Source of the DNA: Enoplosus armatus
Lineage: Eukaryota > Chordata > Actinopteri > Centrarchiformes > Enoplosidae
DNA: 64,000 nucleotides
Assembly (NCBI RefSeq): GCF_043641665.1
Contig: NC_092193.1
Coordinates: 3,364,001-3,428,000, forward strand
Direction: 5' to 3'
Below, piece after piece: positions 33,193 to 44,932 of this stretch. The notes under the pieces were generated by a model. The model was not told the DNA's origin, searched no databases, and saw only the letters and a program-made list of their open reading frames with translations. Each line of letters opens with the position of its first letter. Position 1 is the first letter of the stretch. A program made the position numbers and the translations under genes.

Positions 33193-34479
33193 ATATTGGA
33201 TGTGAGGAGAGAGGAATGTCTTGGCTGGCCTCGCTGACGTGAGAAGAATACCGTATTGTCTTGTTTTGAACAAACTGAGCACTGTGCACAGCCGGGAGTG
33301 CACGCAGTGACATTTCACTCTGAAATATTAAAATGTCTCAAATTTTACTGTGCTGAGCTAATTCTGAGCAATGTACCCCACCTCGGGTAATTTATTGGGC
33401 AGCGTCCGATTCTTTTCTTGGCTAGAATCAGGACATTGTAACAGAGTCCAGTAAGTCTACCTCGTCTTCGAGCTGGTTGCTTGTTTGTTTGCTTCTCAGT
33501 GATTAAATCAAGAGAAACGCTGCCTCAGCATAGTCGTTATTGATTAACATAACCTTTATTTAATCAGGTAATAACACTGAGATTGAGATCTCCTTTGTAA
33601 GAGAGACCTAAGTACAGCAGGGAAACGGATGCAAACAGCATCATAAATAATCATAAACTAGAGATCATCTCGCGATGTGATCACAGCAGCCGTGACGCCC
33701 GTCAACATGGAGACGTTCACACACCCACGTACTGGGAAAGCAGTAATCGCAGTGATCCGCGACTTAAAACATATGTGGGTCAGGGGGGGCGTAAAGTGGA
33801 GGCCGATGGCCCCTTCCGCACTTTCCTACTTCTGGCGTCCTTGTTTGGACCACACCCATCTTTGAACTCAGCCTTCATTTTTATCTCAACCACACACCTG
33901 GGCGTGGGGAATGAGATAGTGACAGAGTGCTGATAAAACATTGGGCGGACTTTGATTTAAGATTTTAGTTGGCTTATATCTTTCCAAACTGAAAGGTGCT
34001 TGTGGAAAAGTTATGACTCACGACAAGCACAAATACAAATAACACTGCTGGTTTGAATGTTTTTGATAACGTCGATCTATAATTAACGCTTGATATTAAG
34101 TGAAATTAAATGAGAGAGGCAGTTAAAAGCATCATTATCCAATCTGGCTTCAATTCACCACCTCGCCGTCTGCGTCGCCAATTTCCCCTGTCTCTAAAAT
34201 GTTCCACGTGTGGGTCAGAGTTTACGTACAGGTGCGCACACTCTCCCGTGAAGTGGGGAAGTGGCGTACGCCTCTTTCAGGCCCTGCTTTTGTGCGTATG
34301 CAGCAGTTCTAAATGAGACCCTCGGTTTTGTTCATAGGTTTTGATTTTAACAGCTTTGTTTTTCTGGCATAATCACTCTTCACTATGTCCATGGTTCAAA
34401 GTTCTACAACTTCTGTTTTAGTTTATTACAGAGTCGCTATCCTCATAATGAAATTTGTCTCAATGTAAGCTCAGATGAG
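33193..34479. other. No gene recognised; one CpG-richer patch
   Basis: The segment at about 33670-33840 is richer in CpG than its flanks and repeat-free, but short. A second CpG-containing patch lies at about 34200-34310. Neither shows exon signals or a recognisable peptide. Confidence 0.4.
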
Positions 34480-34920
34480 TCAAGTCATCTGTCATCATCT
34501 GTTGATGCTGCGGATCACTTTGAAGGCTAACCAGCCTGAGACTCAGTGGCTCTCAGAGATAGTTATGGCTGACCAGATAGCAGAGACAAACTCTTCCTCC
34601 ATCAAACGCTCCTGACAAAGGCAGCCTCTCTGTGTACAAATGCTGCATTATCCAGTTAATTCCTGTAGCATTGGATCAAGATTCATTTCCCTGCAGACTG
34701 ATAGAGCGAAGAATGAGTTCAGACCAAAGCTGAGAGGCATGACTGTCTGAGCTTTGTATTTGAACAGCAAACAGCACAGCAGGGGACACAATTTCCAGCC
34801 TGCAGGCAAGGAGGCTAATCTTCCAATTAGCTATTAAATGTGCTCATTAAAAACAGCAAAGGCAAACGTCCTGGAATAATATGCAAAAACTAAAACAAAA
34901 GATGTCTTTCTCATACATTA
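34480..34920. other. Candidate conserved non-coding element
   Basis: Low-repeat block whose right half contains 'GGCTAATCTTCCAATTAGCT', 'ATTAAATGTGCTCATTAAAA' and 'GGAATAATATGCAAAAAC' (about 34812-34890). These give two opposed ATTAG cores, an ATTAAA pair and an octamer-like ATATGCAAA. This fits a homeodomain/POU-bound enhancer. Inference from motif texture only. Confidence 0.4.
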
Positions 34921-35650
34921 TTTGAGGCAACCAACATGAATCGAGCAACATTACTACTGTATATGCAATCAGAGACTCTTTGAAGTAGCTGTTTGCAGTC
35001 GGCACAAGCACTGCATTATGGTTATGTATATCGTTTTACAGGCCTCACTTGGCTCCTGGGGTACTGTGTATTATACTTGAGTGGGTAGTTTGTTTGATTC
35101 TTAGAATTTAACTAAAATGGCTCTTGCCCAACCCAGCACACTGAAACTATCCACTGTGGAAAAGCATCAGTGCGTCACATGAAGTGTTTTGTTGAGAGTG
35201 TTAAAATGGCAGTATTTATTTCTCTAATTGGTGAGTTTATTATTGCCAAAGTGAACACAGGAGAGGGTAATGATGCACTTTATGATACCCTCATTCAAGC
35301 ATGTTAACCCTTGTATTAATCACTGGAAACCCATTTACTGTATTCTGTGTTAATGCTCAGTTAGTGTAACAAGCTGAGAAGTGCTTTTCATACATTCCCT
35401 TTAACACTGACCAGTAATGTTGAGCAGAAGAAAACTTTCCCACAGGTTTACGAGGTTAATCAAGTTAAAACAGTGGAATAAAGCCATTGCACAAACACAA
35501 AAACATGTTTGAGAAGTAAGGCTAGCCCCAGAATTGAAAGAAGGCTATTATGGGAATTCAAAGTTTCCTCTGTTCAGTATTATGTGTTCGTCTTAAATTC
35601 AAATCCATTATTGTTTCTGTCACATAGTCTGTACATATGACATCTGTTGT
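34921..35650. other. No gene or repeat recognised
   Basis: AT-rich unique sequence. Confidence 0.45.
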
Positions 35651-35745
35651 ATGTCTGCCCATCCTGGAAGAGGGATACCTCTTTTATTGCTCTTTTTATT
35701 ATTCTAAATTTGTGATTTTGGGTTATATAAATGAAATTGGCTTAC
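35651..35745 (+). mobile_element. Non-LTR retrotransposon-type 3' tail, copy 2 (internally deleted)
   Basis: Starts 'ATGTCTGCCCATCCTGGAAG' then 'AGGGATACCTC', and ends 'TTTGTGATTTTGGGTTATAT' followed by AAATGAAATTGGCTTA. Both ends correspond to the element at 10540-10732, but the central part (its 'GGGAGTT..GAGGCAAA' region) is missing. Confidence 0.65.
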
Positions 35746-35814
35746 ATACCCTCTGTTATGGAATAATCTTACTTGGCTTTGTGTGTCATGTAATCCAAAT
35801 GCCAAATCTTGAGA

Positions 35815-35985
35815 AATTCATCTGAGAGATGTTGAGATATTTTACAGGATAAGAGAAAACTTTGACTTGCTGGTGTTTAAAAGTCGGAGGATCGCCAAAG
35901 TCATTAAGATTCATCCTCTATGGTGAATATCTGTAGCAAACTTCACGGCAATTCATGTTATAGATGTTGAGATATTTGATTTTTC
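35815..35985 (-). repeat. Dispersed teleost repeat, family B, copy 4 (inverted)
   Basis: The plus strand shows 'AGATGTTGAGATATTTTACA', 'GATCGCCAAAGTCATTAAGA', 'TTCATCCTCTATGG' and again 'AGATGTTGAGATATTTGATT'. On the minus strand this reads as the 'gatgaatc..aatgactttgg.gatc' and 'atctcaacatct' portion of the family, overlapping copies 1 and 2. The 'GTTGAGATATTT' unit occurs twice because the family itself is internally repetitive. Confidence 0.7.
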
Positions 35986-37300
35986 ACAAGGTGCTATAAG
36001 GTTATTTTGTTATCTTTGTAAATTGTGGCAATGATCCATGAATCAAACAGAAGAGATCTTTATTTTGAGCCATTCAACTGCGTGTCTTATTACTTCAGGA
36101 GTGATGATTCATAACCATATATGGCCAAAGAAAGCTGGGCTATGTCCGTTATCTCAGATTAGATCTTTGAGATGCATGATACTGTGTGATGTGTATCTAT
36201 ACTTTGTGACCATAAGAACATTGAATAAGACAATCATACTCATTTTGACATTTCAGCTAAAAGCTCAAATGTGTTTGTAAAGACGTTTAAACAATCAAGT
36301 TCATCACAGAGCATTTCACAGGGCAATTGAGGACATAGTGATAAAACCAAGGGGAAGCAAACATCAAGATACAAGGCTGGACGCACATAAATCCTGGACC
36401 AGATTTGATTACTAGAAAAAGGACAAATGCAATTCTGCTCTACTTTCTGGTCTGTTTTGAATATTGTTTGTTCCTGTCTGTTCAAATCATGTCCCTGCTA
36501 GAAATAATTTGCTTACAAATGAAGGGCAGCTCCACATTTAGCATTGGTAAATACTAGATTTATGGCATTAACTTTCTGAGCATATTGGCACAACTAGAAC
36601 ATATGTGACATAATTTTCACAAAAAAAAAACATGACCTTCAATTTCCTTTTTCTCCAAAATGATTAGCAACCAATTCTTACAGTCTGACATGTCCTGAGT
36701 GTGTCTCCTGTGAACCCAGATTAATAATATAAGAATCCTCAGTAAAATAGTGAAGGAAAAAGACAAGAGGAAGTAGTTCTGCTTGTTATGGTTCAGCACA
36801 AGTTACTCAGAGTTCTTCAAGATTTCCTTAGTAGTAAATTGCAATGTCACTTACATTGTAGAGGGACGTTTTGTAGGGAAAAAAGTAAACATGCTGAAGT
36901 GTTTCTCTGGGCTTGAGCAACAGTAGCACAGCAACAACACCAGAAACATGGTTGTAAAGTGGTCACATCTGTAAATACTTGATGCCACACTCACATGAGA
37001 GTAATGGGTCCTCCGTTAATTATCCCTGCTGTTGCGTGTCATAAAACCACATCTACGTTTCCAGATCTTATGAATCACTGGAAGAACTTTTAGTTTCCCA
37101 GTTCATGGTGTCTGGCACCTTATCTCTGACTTTAAAGCCTTTGCCTGTCCCGATGGTTTGGTCAGTGTTAATCCAGTCACCACAACACAGATATCAAACT
37201 GAAAAACAAACAAGCACACCAGAGTTGTGTTGCCGTGATTCAAACGGGCATCTTGGACGCATCCTGTGAGCAGCCAATGGCAGCATTGAGCTGTGCAGCA
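35986..37300. other. No gene or repeat recognised
   Basis: AT-rich unique sequence with a poly(A) run near 36621. Confidence 0.45.
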
Positions 37301-37320
37301 ATGGTATATCATGGTATATC
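37301..37320 (+). repeat. Perfect 10-bp tandem duplication
   Basis: The decamer ATGGTATATC is repeated exactly twice with no spacer. Confidence 0.9.
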
Positions 37321-37899
37321 TAGAAGTGCTGAGTTCAAGGCAACTGGACTTAGACAAGTTAAAGAAGACATTCTGGCTCTCAGAGATGAGTCGGAGGATG
37401 CTTGAATCTTTGAATCATCAGCTGTAAAACTATTATATCAACTACTATACTAAGAAAGTGTAATGGGTGTCATTCTTTTAGACACCAAAAGCCACAATGA
37501 ACATCGGAGCAATGCACGGTGGAGTAGGAGAAGACACCAACCTCCCGTGTGTTTCTGGGCACCCATGCTATGTGGAAGTAGGAGAAACTCTTTTGGCATA
37601 AGTGCTGGGTGTGCAGCTTTGAATAAAATAATTTGGGCTGCTATGTTTAGATTCACCAAATGTAATTAATTGTTTCTCTGCCATGAGGAGAACATGTTCA
37701 GTGAATAAAACTGTGCAAATGTGGCCTGGATCCCCCTTGCAGGAATCATGCACTTACTAATAATGGGGACATTTTACCAATTTTATAATGAATTCAACAT
37801 TACTTTTCGATTGAGCGAAGCAAAACATACAATTTGCACAGAAAAAGACTTTCAGCCTAGACTTCCTCCTTAGAGGCGAAGGGGGATAAGGAGTTGGGA
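37321..37899. other. No gene or repeat recognised
   Basis: Unique AT-rich sequence. Confidence 0.45.
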
Positions 37900-38110
37900 A
37901 CCAAAAAGAAATCATATCTGAAATTGCCAGAGTATTGCCAGCAGCGGCCTATCTTTATCATAATGCAGTAGACAATCTCTGCTGGAAATTATTTTCCTAA
38001 TCACATGGCAGATTTTATTAAAATGACACTTGTTAATTGAGGAAATTATTACATTTTCCCTGACTGCCCTCAGATAATATCAGACCTTGTGAATGGCACT
38101 TAAAATGTAA
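37900..38110. other. Candidate conserved non-coding element
   Basis: Low-repeat block with 'CTATCTTTATCATAATGCAG' (GATA-type core), 'GGAAATTATTTTCCTAATCA' (inverted repeat GGAAA/TTTCC at 37984-37997), 'CACTTGTTAATTGAGG' and 'GAAATTATTACATTTTCCC'. Repeated TAAT/ATTA cores suggest homeodomain binding. Function inferred. Confidence 0.4.
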
Positions 38111-38249
38111 AGTGTAAATGCTGGTCGTTCATACTAAGAGGTGACAAGACAATGAGAATAATGTGAAAAGGGGGGGATGGGGTAATAGAGACAGAAAGAA
38201 AAACACCCTTAAAATAAAAGCTGTCTTGACTCTTTAATTTAAGGGCGTT

Positions 38250-38700
38250 CTCCTGCCTGTCATGACCCTGCCTCAGGCGGCTCGGGGTCAACCTGCAGTC
38301 AGGGTCATAAAAAGCAGAGGTTGTCACTGGCCTGCGGGCCTGTGGACGAGCTAACCCTTTAGGCGAAGCTAACCAGGTGAAAGAAAACACACAAAAAATG
38401 ACAAGGTGATTCAGTTTCTCCTTTGTTGCAGTCACCTCGAGCAGCTTTCAAAGCCGGATTGACAGCAGTTTACCTTCCTGTGCCTGACACGTCTATCATC
38501 CTCCTGCAAATTCCAAACCCGATTTTGCAACACCACCACGACAGCCGAGTTTCCCCCAGAGTATCAGTGACAGAGCGTCCAAGGCCTCGTCTCTGCGTCC
38601 GCCCTGTAATAACTGTTTCTGACAGGCACTTTGTGCTGCTGAATAGCCTGTCTGTTTGACTAATTCTACAGCGTTTGGGGTGTAAAAGCAGCTGTCAGCA
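38250..38700. other. Candidate conserved non-coding element, GC-richer
   Basis: A GC-balanced, repeat-free block follows the AT-rich element at 37.9 kb. It includes 'GACCCTGCCTCAGGCGGCTC', the palindromic 'TGACCCTG..CAGGGTCA' pair at about 38263-38311, and an acceptor-like 'TTTCTCCTTTGTTGCAG' ending near 38431. No matching donor was convincing, and the peptide is not recognisable. Confidence 0.3.
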
Positions 38701-39566
38701 CCATGTTTTTCAAATTACATATCTGTGAGGTAATTGATAAGAGCAGCAGAGAGCGTTGTTGTTGTGGTTTGTGTGTGTGCACGTGTTTTCAGGTGTGTGT
38801 GAAGAGGCCATTGTTAGCAAGAGTCCGAAACAATTTAAATTCTTAAAAAGCCGTAAACTTTTCTGTGCTTTGAATCATTTACATCATTTAACTCTCAAAC
38901 AATGCATGCTGGGAAGTCTCCTGATCCTGTTTGTTTCTCAGCAGTTAAAATCATCATCAATTTTGAGTTGCGTTTGAGTTCCACTAAATTACTGTATGAT
39001 GTTTTACAGTGTGGCGAGCATCACGTCCCTGCAACACGAGTCAGATGTGTTATTCTGTGTGGTACACTGTTAAGAAGCAGGAACGATGGACGAGACGAAC
39101 ACTAAATGTTTCCTTCAGTAGCCATAGAAAAATGAATGCACCTTTATCTGAGTCAAACCAACATGTTCTGACCGTCCCGTCCAAATCCAAAGATCGTCAT
39201 CAAAACAGGCTGCAAAGGTCATGTGCTTTAAGAAGACAGCTGATGAGCGAGGCAGACGTGGTGGCTTGTTGAAACTGTGTGTGGAAAATGGAAAAGGCAC
39301 AAGAGAGACGTGAGGGATTTTCAACTTTCGCCCTTGAAAGTTTTTTTCTTTGTTTCTTTTGGGATGAGATGCTTTCGTAAATCCCTCGGGGTAACTGTAA
39401 ATATTTTATGGTGTAAAATATTTTATCATTTTATATGTGCAAATTAATAATTAAACAAAGCTTAGGAGAGAGTATGTTTGTCTTTGTGTGTGTTCGTGTA
39501 TCTATATGACTGCCAGTGCGCGTGTGACATATCGTATCGCATATAATATATGTGCTTATACATATC
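38701..39566. other. No gene or repeat recognised
   Basis: Unique AT-rich sequence with a GT-rich patch near 38766-38800. Confidence 0.45.
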
Positions 39567-39591
39567 AGTGTGTGTGTGTGTGTGTGTGTGT
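39567..39591 (+). repeat. (GT)n microsatellite
   Basis: About 12 GT units. Confidence 0.95.
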
Positions 39592-41214
39592 ATACAGACA
39601 GATGCCTGAAGACTTTGCAGCGACATCAGTCCAAACTGTTGAGGTGTTGGACGTGACCTCTGACCCTGTCTGACAGCTGGTTCAGCTGGCTGCGAATTGT
39701 TGACCCCGAATCTTCCCGGCACAGCTGTGATCTTAAAACCTCAGACGGAAAAACAATAAGAGTCAAAGTCACGAGCTCGTCCAAAACTTATTTATTTTGA
39801 CTGATTAAGAAGCCTGTGTGGGATGCTTTACTAAAAAATGCAGACAAAACCAGAGCGTCATGTTCTTTTAGATAACGGAAAAAACCATATTGTACATATG
39901 TCATTTGCTATGTCTGTATTTGATTATGGAGATATTTAGTAGGCCTATCTGTATTCAAGGCTGTCCTTTCTTCTTCATACCACTGTCTTGTGTTTTACTA
40001 CACAAGATAAATTTCTCGCCACTGTGATTTATGCTTCAAAAAGGTGGCTGTTTTTTAACAGGAAGAGAGATGTGCTGTGCTTATCTGGATGACCTCACTG
40101 ATATCACTTACATGAATGCTTATCTCTCTCTTAAGCTTAATAATGACTTGGTTTGGAAATATATACCATAAAAAAGTATCTCTAAAATACCTTGGCAGGT
40201 ATGGAAATATGTACAATACAACATTCGATTTTTTTCTATAATATATATGTTGTAAAAATGAGAAAATGCAGCTTTCCAAACACCAGCCCAGGCAAGTAAA
40301 TTCTGTATATGAGGCAAACATCATGATAAGGTTGTGTCTTTTGAAGCTCTTATAACAACCCAACAGTATATAAAGTAGTTAAAACCACTGAGCTCTGCTG
40401 TTTCTCAAAATTAAGACCAAGTTTTCTATAAACCTGCTGCTTCTTGACACAAAAAATATTCTGCTAGCTATTCCTCCTCAGGTTCCCTGCTGTTTATTTT
40501 ATTTCTGGATTTATTGAAGAGCATAAACATCCCATGTCCTTTTGCTCCTTCTCTCCATCACTAGAAACTGTGAAAACTTCAGCACAGTTTGCTTTTGAGA
40601 GGTCAGTAGCCTCTTTTTTAATTGGTTCATAAAGCAAACCAACAGATTTCCCTCAAACTGTCCTGAAAGCGCAAAGTGTTAAATGCTATTGTCGGGCCAG
40701 CTGGAGGCTTTTTTCAATCCTTGTTTGCTGTAATTTAACTAAAGTCTAAAAAACGAAGGTTACCAGGTCACATGAGGAACAGCTGGGCCACTAGGTCAAG
40801 TTCTGGCAGATACAGTATGTCACATCTGGAGGCAGGAAAGTTACGGCCTTATCTTCTGAATCTGCTTCAGTCTGTTACGCAAGATCGAGAATACTACACC
40901 ACTGTTTTTTCTCTCCGCGTCTCTCATGGTTGTAGCTATTGATTGGTTGAATATGCGGGAGCAGGAGAACAGCTGGTTCACGTTGTGCTCTGGCATCAGG
41001 CCTACTCTCCCAGGATTGCGTACGTGGGTGTAAGTTTTGTATGACCCAGTCAGGGTGGTGGGGCCTGGAGCTCTCCGTCCAGCAGCCGGAGACTGAAAAC
41101 AGATGCGCTGAAGAGCCAAGACCCAGTCTGCAGGGATTCATTTTATTTTATTTTATTGTTCTCATGTCAAAGTGGCTGTATTTTCCTGCTCTGGTTATTT
41201 TCCCAGTAAGACTT
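39592..41214. other. No gene recognised
   Basis: AT-rich unique sequence. A moderately GC-rich patch near 40960-41110 and short (TTTTA)n units near 41145-41157 are present. Confidence 0.45.
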
Positions 41215-41640
41215 GATTTCATTTGACTCCTGTCTTCTCTTTTGCTCTCCACGCCTCTTCACCGTTTCCCTCTTCTTCTTTTCTCCCCTTTCATTTTCCT
41301 TTTTTACTCTTAACAGCTCATCTTTCCTTCCCTCTCCCTTCCTCTTGTCTCATCACACCTTCGTGCCGTCCCTTTCGCCTCTTTACAATTCTTCTGTCCT
41401 CCTCTCAACTCCCTCCTCTTACCTCTCTTCTTTCCTTTTTTTCACATTTTTACTCATCTCTCCACTTGCATTTGGTCTCCTATTCCTTTTCTTTTTCATT
41501 CTTCTTCTCCATCTCTATCTTTTCTCCTCTGTCCCTCTCATCCCTCCTCTGCAACCTTCGCCTTAATTCCTCCCCCCCTCTCTCTTCATCCTCTCTCCTC
41601 CCTTCCTCACCCACTCCATCCTCTCATAACAGCTCATGGA
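41215..41640 (+). repeat. Long polypyrimidine (C/T-rich) tract
   Basis: About 425 bp in which the plus strand is overwhelmingly C and T, made of irregular CTTT/CCTC/TTCC units. Two overlapping open frames (117 and 154 codons) arise because stop codons need purines; their Ser/Phe/Leu/Pro-rich translations are artefacts. Long homopurine-homopyrimidine DNA can form triplex (H-DNA) where mirror symmetry exists; I have not mapped a mirror repeat. Confidence 0.85.
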
Positions 41641-42692
41641 ATGACAGGATAACATATGAAGCCAATCATCCCTGGGAGCGGCTCTGAAATATTTTCTATT
41701 TTTCTGGCCCCACCAGGATTCTCTTTCAGCGTCTCCAACAGCTTCCCTCTGTTCTCTGAACAGAATCTTCCTCAATTCTTTTCATTATGAACATTTGATG
41801 CATGAATGTTTCAATGAGCAAAACTACCAAAGGTACCAAAAGCAGGGACAGGAAACGTAGCAAAGCTATGGCTATGGATCTCTTTTAAAAACAATGACAA
41901 TTTACGTTCCCCTTAAGGAGACCCATATTTAAGAATAATCAAAACAGTCGATTTAGCTTTGTGCTGCCAACATTTGTGTGTACTGACATTACAGATCGGG
42001 CGCTAACTTTCCACAGTCCAATTAAATAACAGCAGTACCCTAGTGGGGATGTAAAGTCTAGCATAAAATGTCTACGTCAATTTACTGTTACATGCACACA
42101 GTTATTATCCTTTAAGGCTACTGTTTTCATAGAATATATAAAAAGCACAACACAAAATCCCAAGGGCAATTGTGTTTTCAAAACAGCCATAAGGAAACGA
42201 ATTGTTTTCGTCTTTTCTAAATCTAAATTCATCAGCATCTAAACAAAGTGTCAGAGCTCTTACGCTGTGGAAGAAATCCTAAATCAAATGTTAAGAACCA
42301 TTCTTGCGGCCTGGAGTCACGACTGTGTTTCTCATTTTGTTGGTGCACTCTTAAGTATTTTACCTGGACAATTATCAGCTTTTCATTAGTCAGTCGAAAA
42401 GAATTACGTCAAATGGAATAATCTGTCCTTTGTTTCTTAATGCTAATCATGTACGCAAACAAAAGTTGAAGTCCATTAAGATTTTGTCAAAGACAAAGAG
42501 CAGGTGAACTAACTCACACATGACAAAAGGTTTATACAGATTCATTATACGGATTTATCCTGAAACACTTTTCTGACTTGAATCAAAATGTATTTCGTGG
42601 TAGATAAAAGTAAATTTCTACTCTGCTAGTATGTGTGAGTATAATATGGGCCCGGAGTGTGCGCACATGCTGTAGTACATCTTTAATGAGAG
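41641..42692. other. No gene or repeat recognised
   Basis: AT-rich unique sequence. Confidence 0.45.
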
Positions 42693-42694
42693 AA

Positions 42695-42726
42695 ACCCCC
42701 CCCCCCCACCGCCTCTCTCTCTCTCC
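42695..42726 (+). repeat. Poly(C) run followed by (CT)n
   Basis: About 13 C, then ACCGC, then about five CT units. Confidence 0.85.
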
Positions 42727-42904
42727 TGACAGATCTCTGGATAGCAGGTCTTAACAGGGGTCCCTGTTGCCCAGCGATGCAGGCGCTTCATATCTGCACT
42801 ACACTGTCTTTTCCAATTCATATCTCCCTCGGGTCCCGTGGGTGGCAGCTTTGGATGCAGCCTAATCAGAATTTTCCTCCTTGTGAGTGCACGTTGTGTA
42901 ACAG

Positions 42905-42968
42905 TGTCTGTGTCTGTGTGTGTGCATGCGTGTGTGTGTGTGAACACGTGTGTGTGTGTGTGTGTGCA
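42905..42968 (+). repeat. Imperfect (GT)n microsatellite
   Basis: GT-rich tract interrupted by CATGC and AACAC words; the longest pure run is near the right end. Confidence 0.85.
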
Positions 42969-44873
42969 TGGATAGGATAAGTATAAGAGGATAGAGATAT
43001 CTCAAAGGTCTCACATGTGGGAGCTGAGACTCCACTCAGAGATAATTCGTGCTGTGTCGTGAAAGATTTCGTCTTGACAGAAGAGGTTGGGATCCTGCAT
43101 TTAAGAGTGTGTGATAAGCAGGGGTGTGGTGGAGCATGGGTTTGTAGGTGGGAACAGCAGAGCCTGAGCCTTGTGAAACACATTTGTAGTCGTTTATTAC
43201 AACCCGAAGCATTTCCCTCCTAAAGCTCAGTTCACCAATCAATGTCATCCTGACACCTGAAGATGTGAGTCTGAGCTTCCTCTCACACGAACTGAGGTGT
43301 GGTTCATTAGAAGTGAGAATGTAATCCAGTCCAGCTCAAGGATATGACCCTATATTGAAAGGTTTTAGGGGTATTAGATGACAGATGTTGACGTCTGTAA
43401 CCCTGCAGTCCCAGGTACTCGGAAAGCCTGAATTAAGTGAGAGCATGCTGCAGTCTGGACTGGTGTTCATTTTCAGCTGCTTCTTCACCTGATACCTGCA
43501 CCAGAGAAGGTAAATGAAGACAGAGTGCAGTTCATCATGTATAGTTCAAGTACAGACTTGAAGATTGTGGACCTTCATCAGCATCTGACCCTACAATGCT
43601 GTGTGTTTTTAAAGAATTTCACTTTTTACGTGGTTTTGTCCAGGAGATCCTTAAGATCCTGCAGCATATAGAAACATAGTCACTGAAAGGTTATATGTAG
43701 TCTAGACATCTAAAAAACATTTTCAACCAAATGTAGACCCATTTTTATGGACCCCAAGACATGTTTTCACTTGCAAATCACCAAAACCAGTTTACTAGGC
43801 TTCAACCTTGAAGAGAAAGTTGCTGGATTAATAATGTAGCCAGCAAAAGCATAGCAGCTGAGGTTAATCACTACACAGCACTTTCATGTCCATCGTGATC
43901 ATTTATATTTCTTTATTTTAATTTCAGACTATTTTTTTTGTGACTGAAGAACATTCAAATCCACAACTTCACCTGCTGGAGGGCTCAACACAACTTTTAG
44001 TTATGTGCCCTGACTGGGTAATATGAACCTTAACAAGCAACTACAAACATAGAGAAAAGTAGATTTTGCTGATGATACAGACCAAAGACTGTCGGTGAGA
44101 TCACAGCCGAAGTTCAGAACGTGTTTTGACAAATGTGAGTGAATAAATAGTTGGAGGTAAACAGCCTCGGAGCCTCAGAGCACACAGTAAACTCTGTATA
44201 CACCGCAAATTAATACATTTGTGTTTCCTCTCTATGCCGTCCATGTTCCTGAATGTGTGAGACTGCAGAGGTGCTACAGCGCATCAACATATCAGTTCAT
44301 TTAAAAAGACTCCATAGAAGGTAATTAGCACTCAGGTTTTAACCACAGATTCATTATTGCGGTAAACTAGACAATAATTTATTCACTCCAAATTAAGATA
44401 TTCACTGTTCCGAATGAATGAATCCCTTTTCACACCGAATACATGCTTGCTCGAAAGAGAAGCCTTCACTGTATAAGCCTTACTATTAAATTTGGGTTAT
44501 CCTTGTAATATCTTGTTTACTCAATCATCAAGTCTTTGAAATAGTCAATGGTTCACTTTAAATGGCAACATTTCACAACGTTAGACTTAGAATTAAAAAT
44601 GTACTTTTTATTTATTCCTTAATTTGCAGGTTTGGTCCAGATGCTCGTATGATTTGTAGGGTCTCACACTGTTTTTTGCATTTATATATTGGAGCTGTTA
44701 TGTAGAATGGCTTGCAATCAGTGCGGCACAAACAAAAATACTGCAACTTCAAAGTATCTGACACTTTCTATCTATTATTGCTACAAGAGGTATATCATTC
44801 ACCCTGATATATTACTTGGTGATTGATCACTTGACAAGATGATGAAGGAAGAATTAGTCCCCCTGTGCATTTC
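42969..44873. other. No gene or repeat recognised
   Basis: About 1.9 kb of unique AT-rich DNA. I see no domain-bearing frame, microsatellite or recognised dispersed repeat. Confidence 0.5.
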
Positions 44874-44889
44874 TGTATACATGTATACA
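44874..44889. other. Perfect 16-bp palindrome
   Basis: TGTATACATGTATACA is its own reverse complement. It lies 6 bp before the DR1-like site. Confidence 0.9.
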
Positions 44890-44895
44890 TTTCAG

Positions 44896-44908
44896 AGGTC
44901 AAAGGGCA
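44896..44908 (+). promoter_or_regulatory. DR1 nuclear receptor site
   Basis: AGGTCA-A-AGGGCA is a direct repeat with 1-bp spacing and a single mismatch from two perfect AGGTCA half-sites. DR1 elements bind HNF4, RXR/PPAR and COUP-TF proteins. It is the better of the two DR1 matches in the window. It also forms the first part of the possible microexon, so the two readings compete. Confidence 0.4.
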
Positions 44909-44932
44909 GCCAGTGAAGCGCTACTCCAGCAG
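44896..44932 (+). other. Possible 37-nt microexon (weak)
   Basis: A pyrimidine-leaning tract ending CATTTCAG precedes 44896, and GTAAGAAG, a strong donor, follows 44932. Two frames are open: GQRAASEALLQQ-like and VKGQPVKRYSS-like. Neither is recognised. Microexons of this size exist in neuronal genes, but acceptor/donor pairs this close also occur by chance. No flanking exon with compatible phase was identified. Confidence 0.15.

Noticed and set aside
38414..38560. Possible exon after TTTCTCCTTTGTTGCAG
   Set aside because: Good acceptor-like tract but no convincing donor or recognisable peptide downstream.
41213..41687. Overlapping plus-strand open frames of 117 and 154 codons
   Set aside because: They are produced by a C/T-only tract in which stop codons cannot occur; the Ser/Phe/Leu/Pro composition is an artefact.
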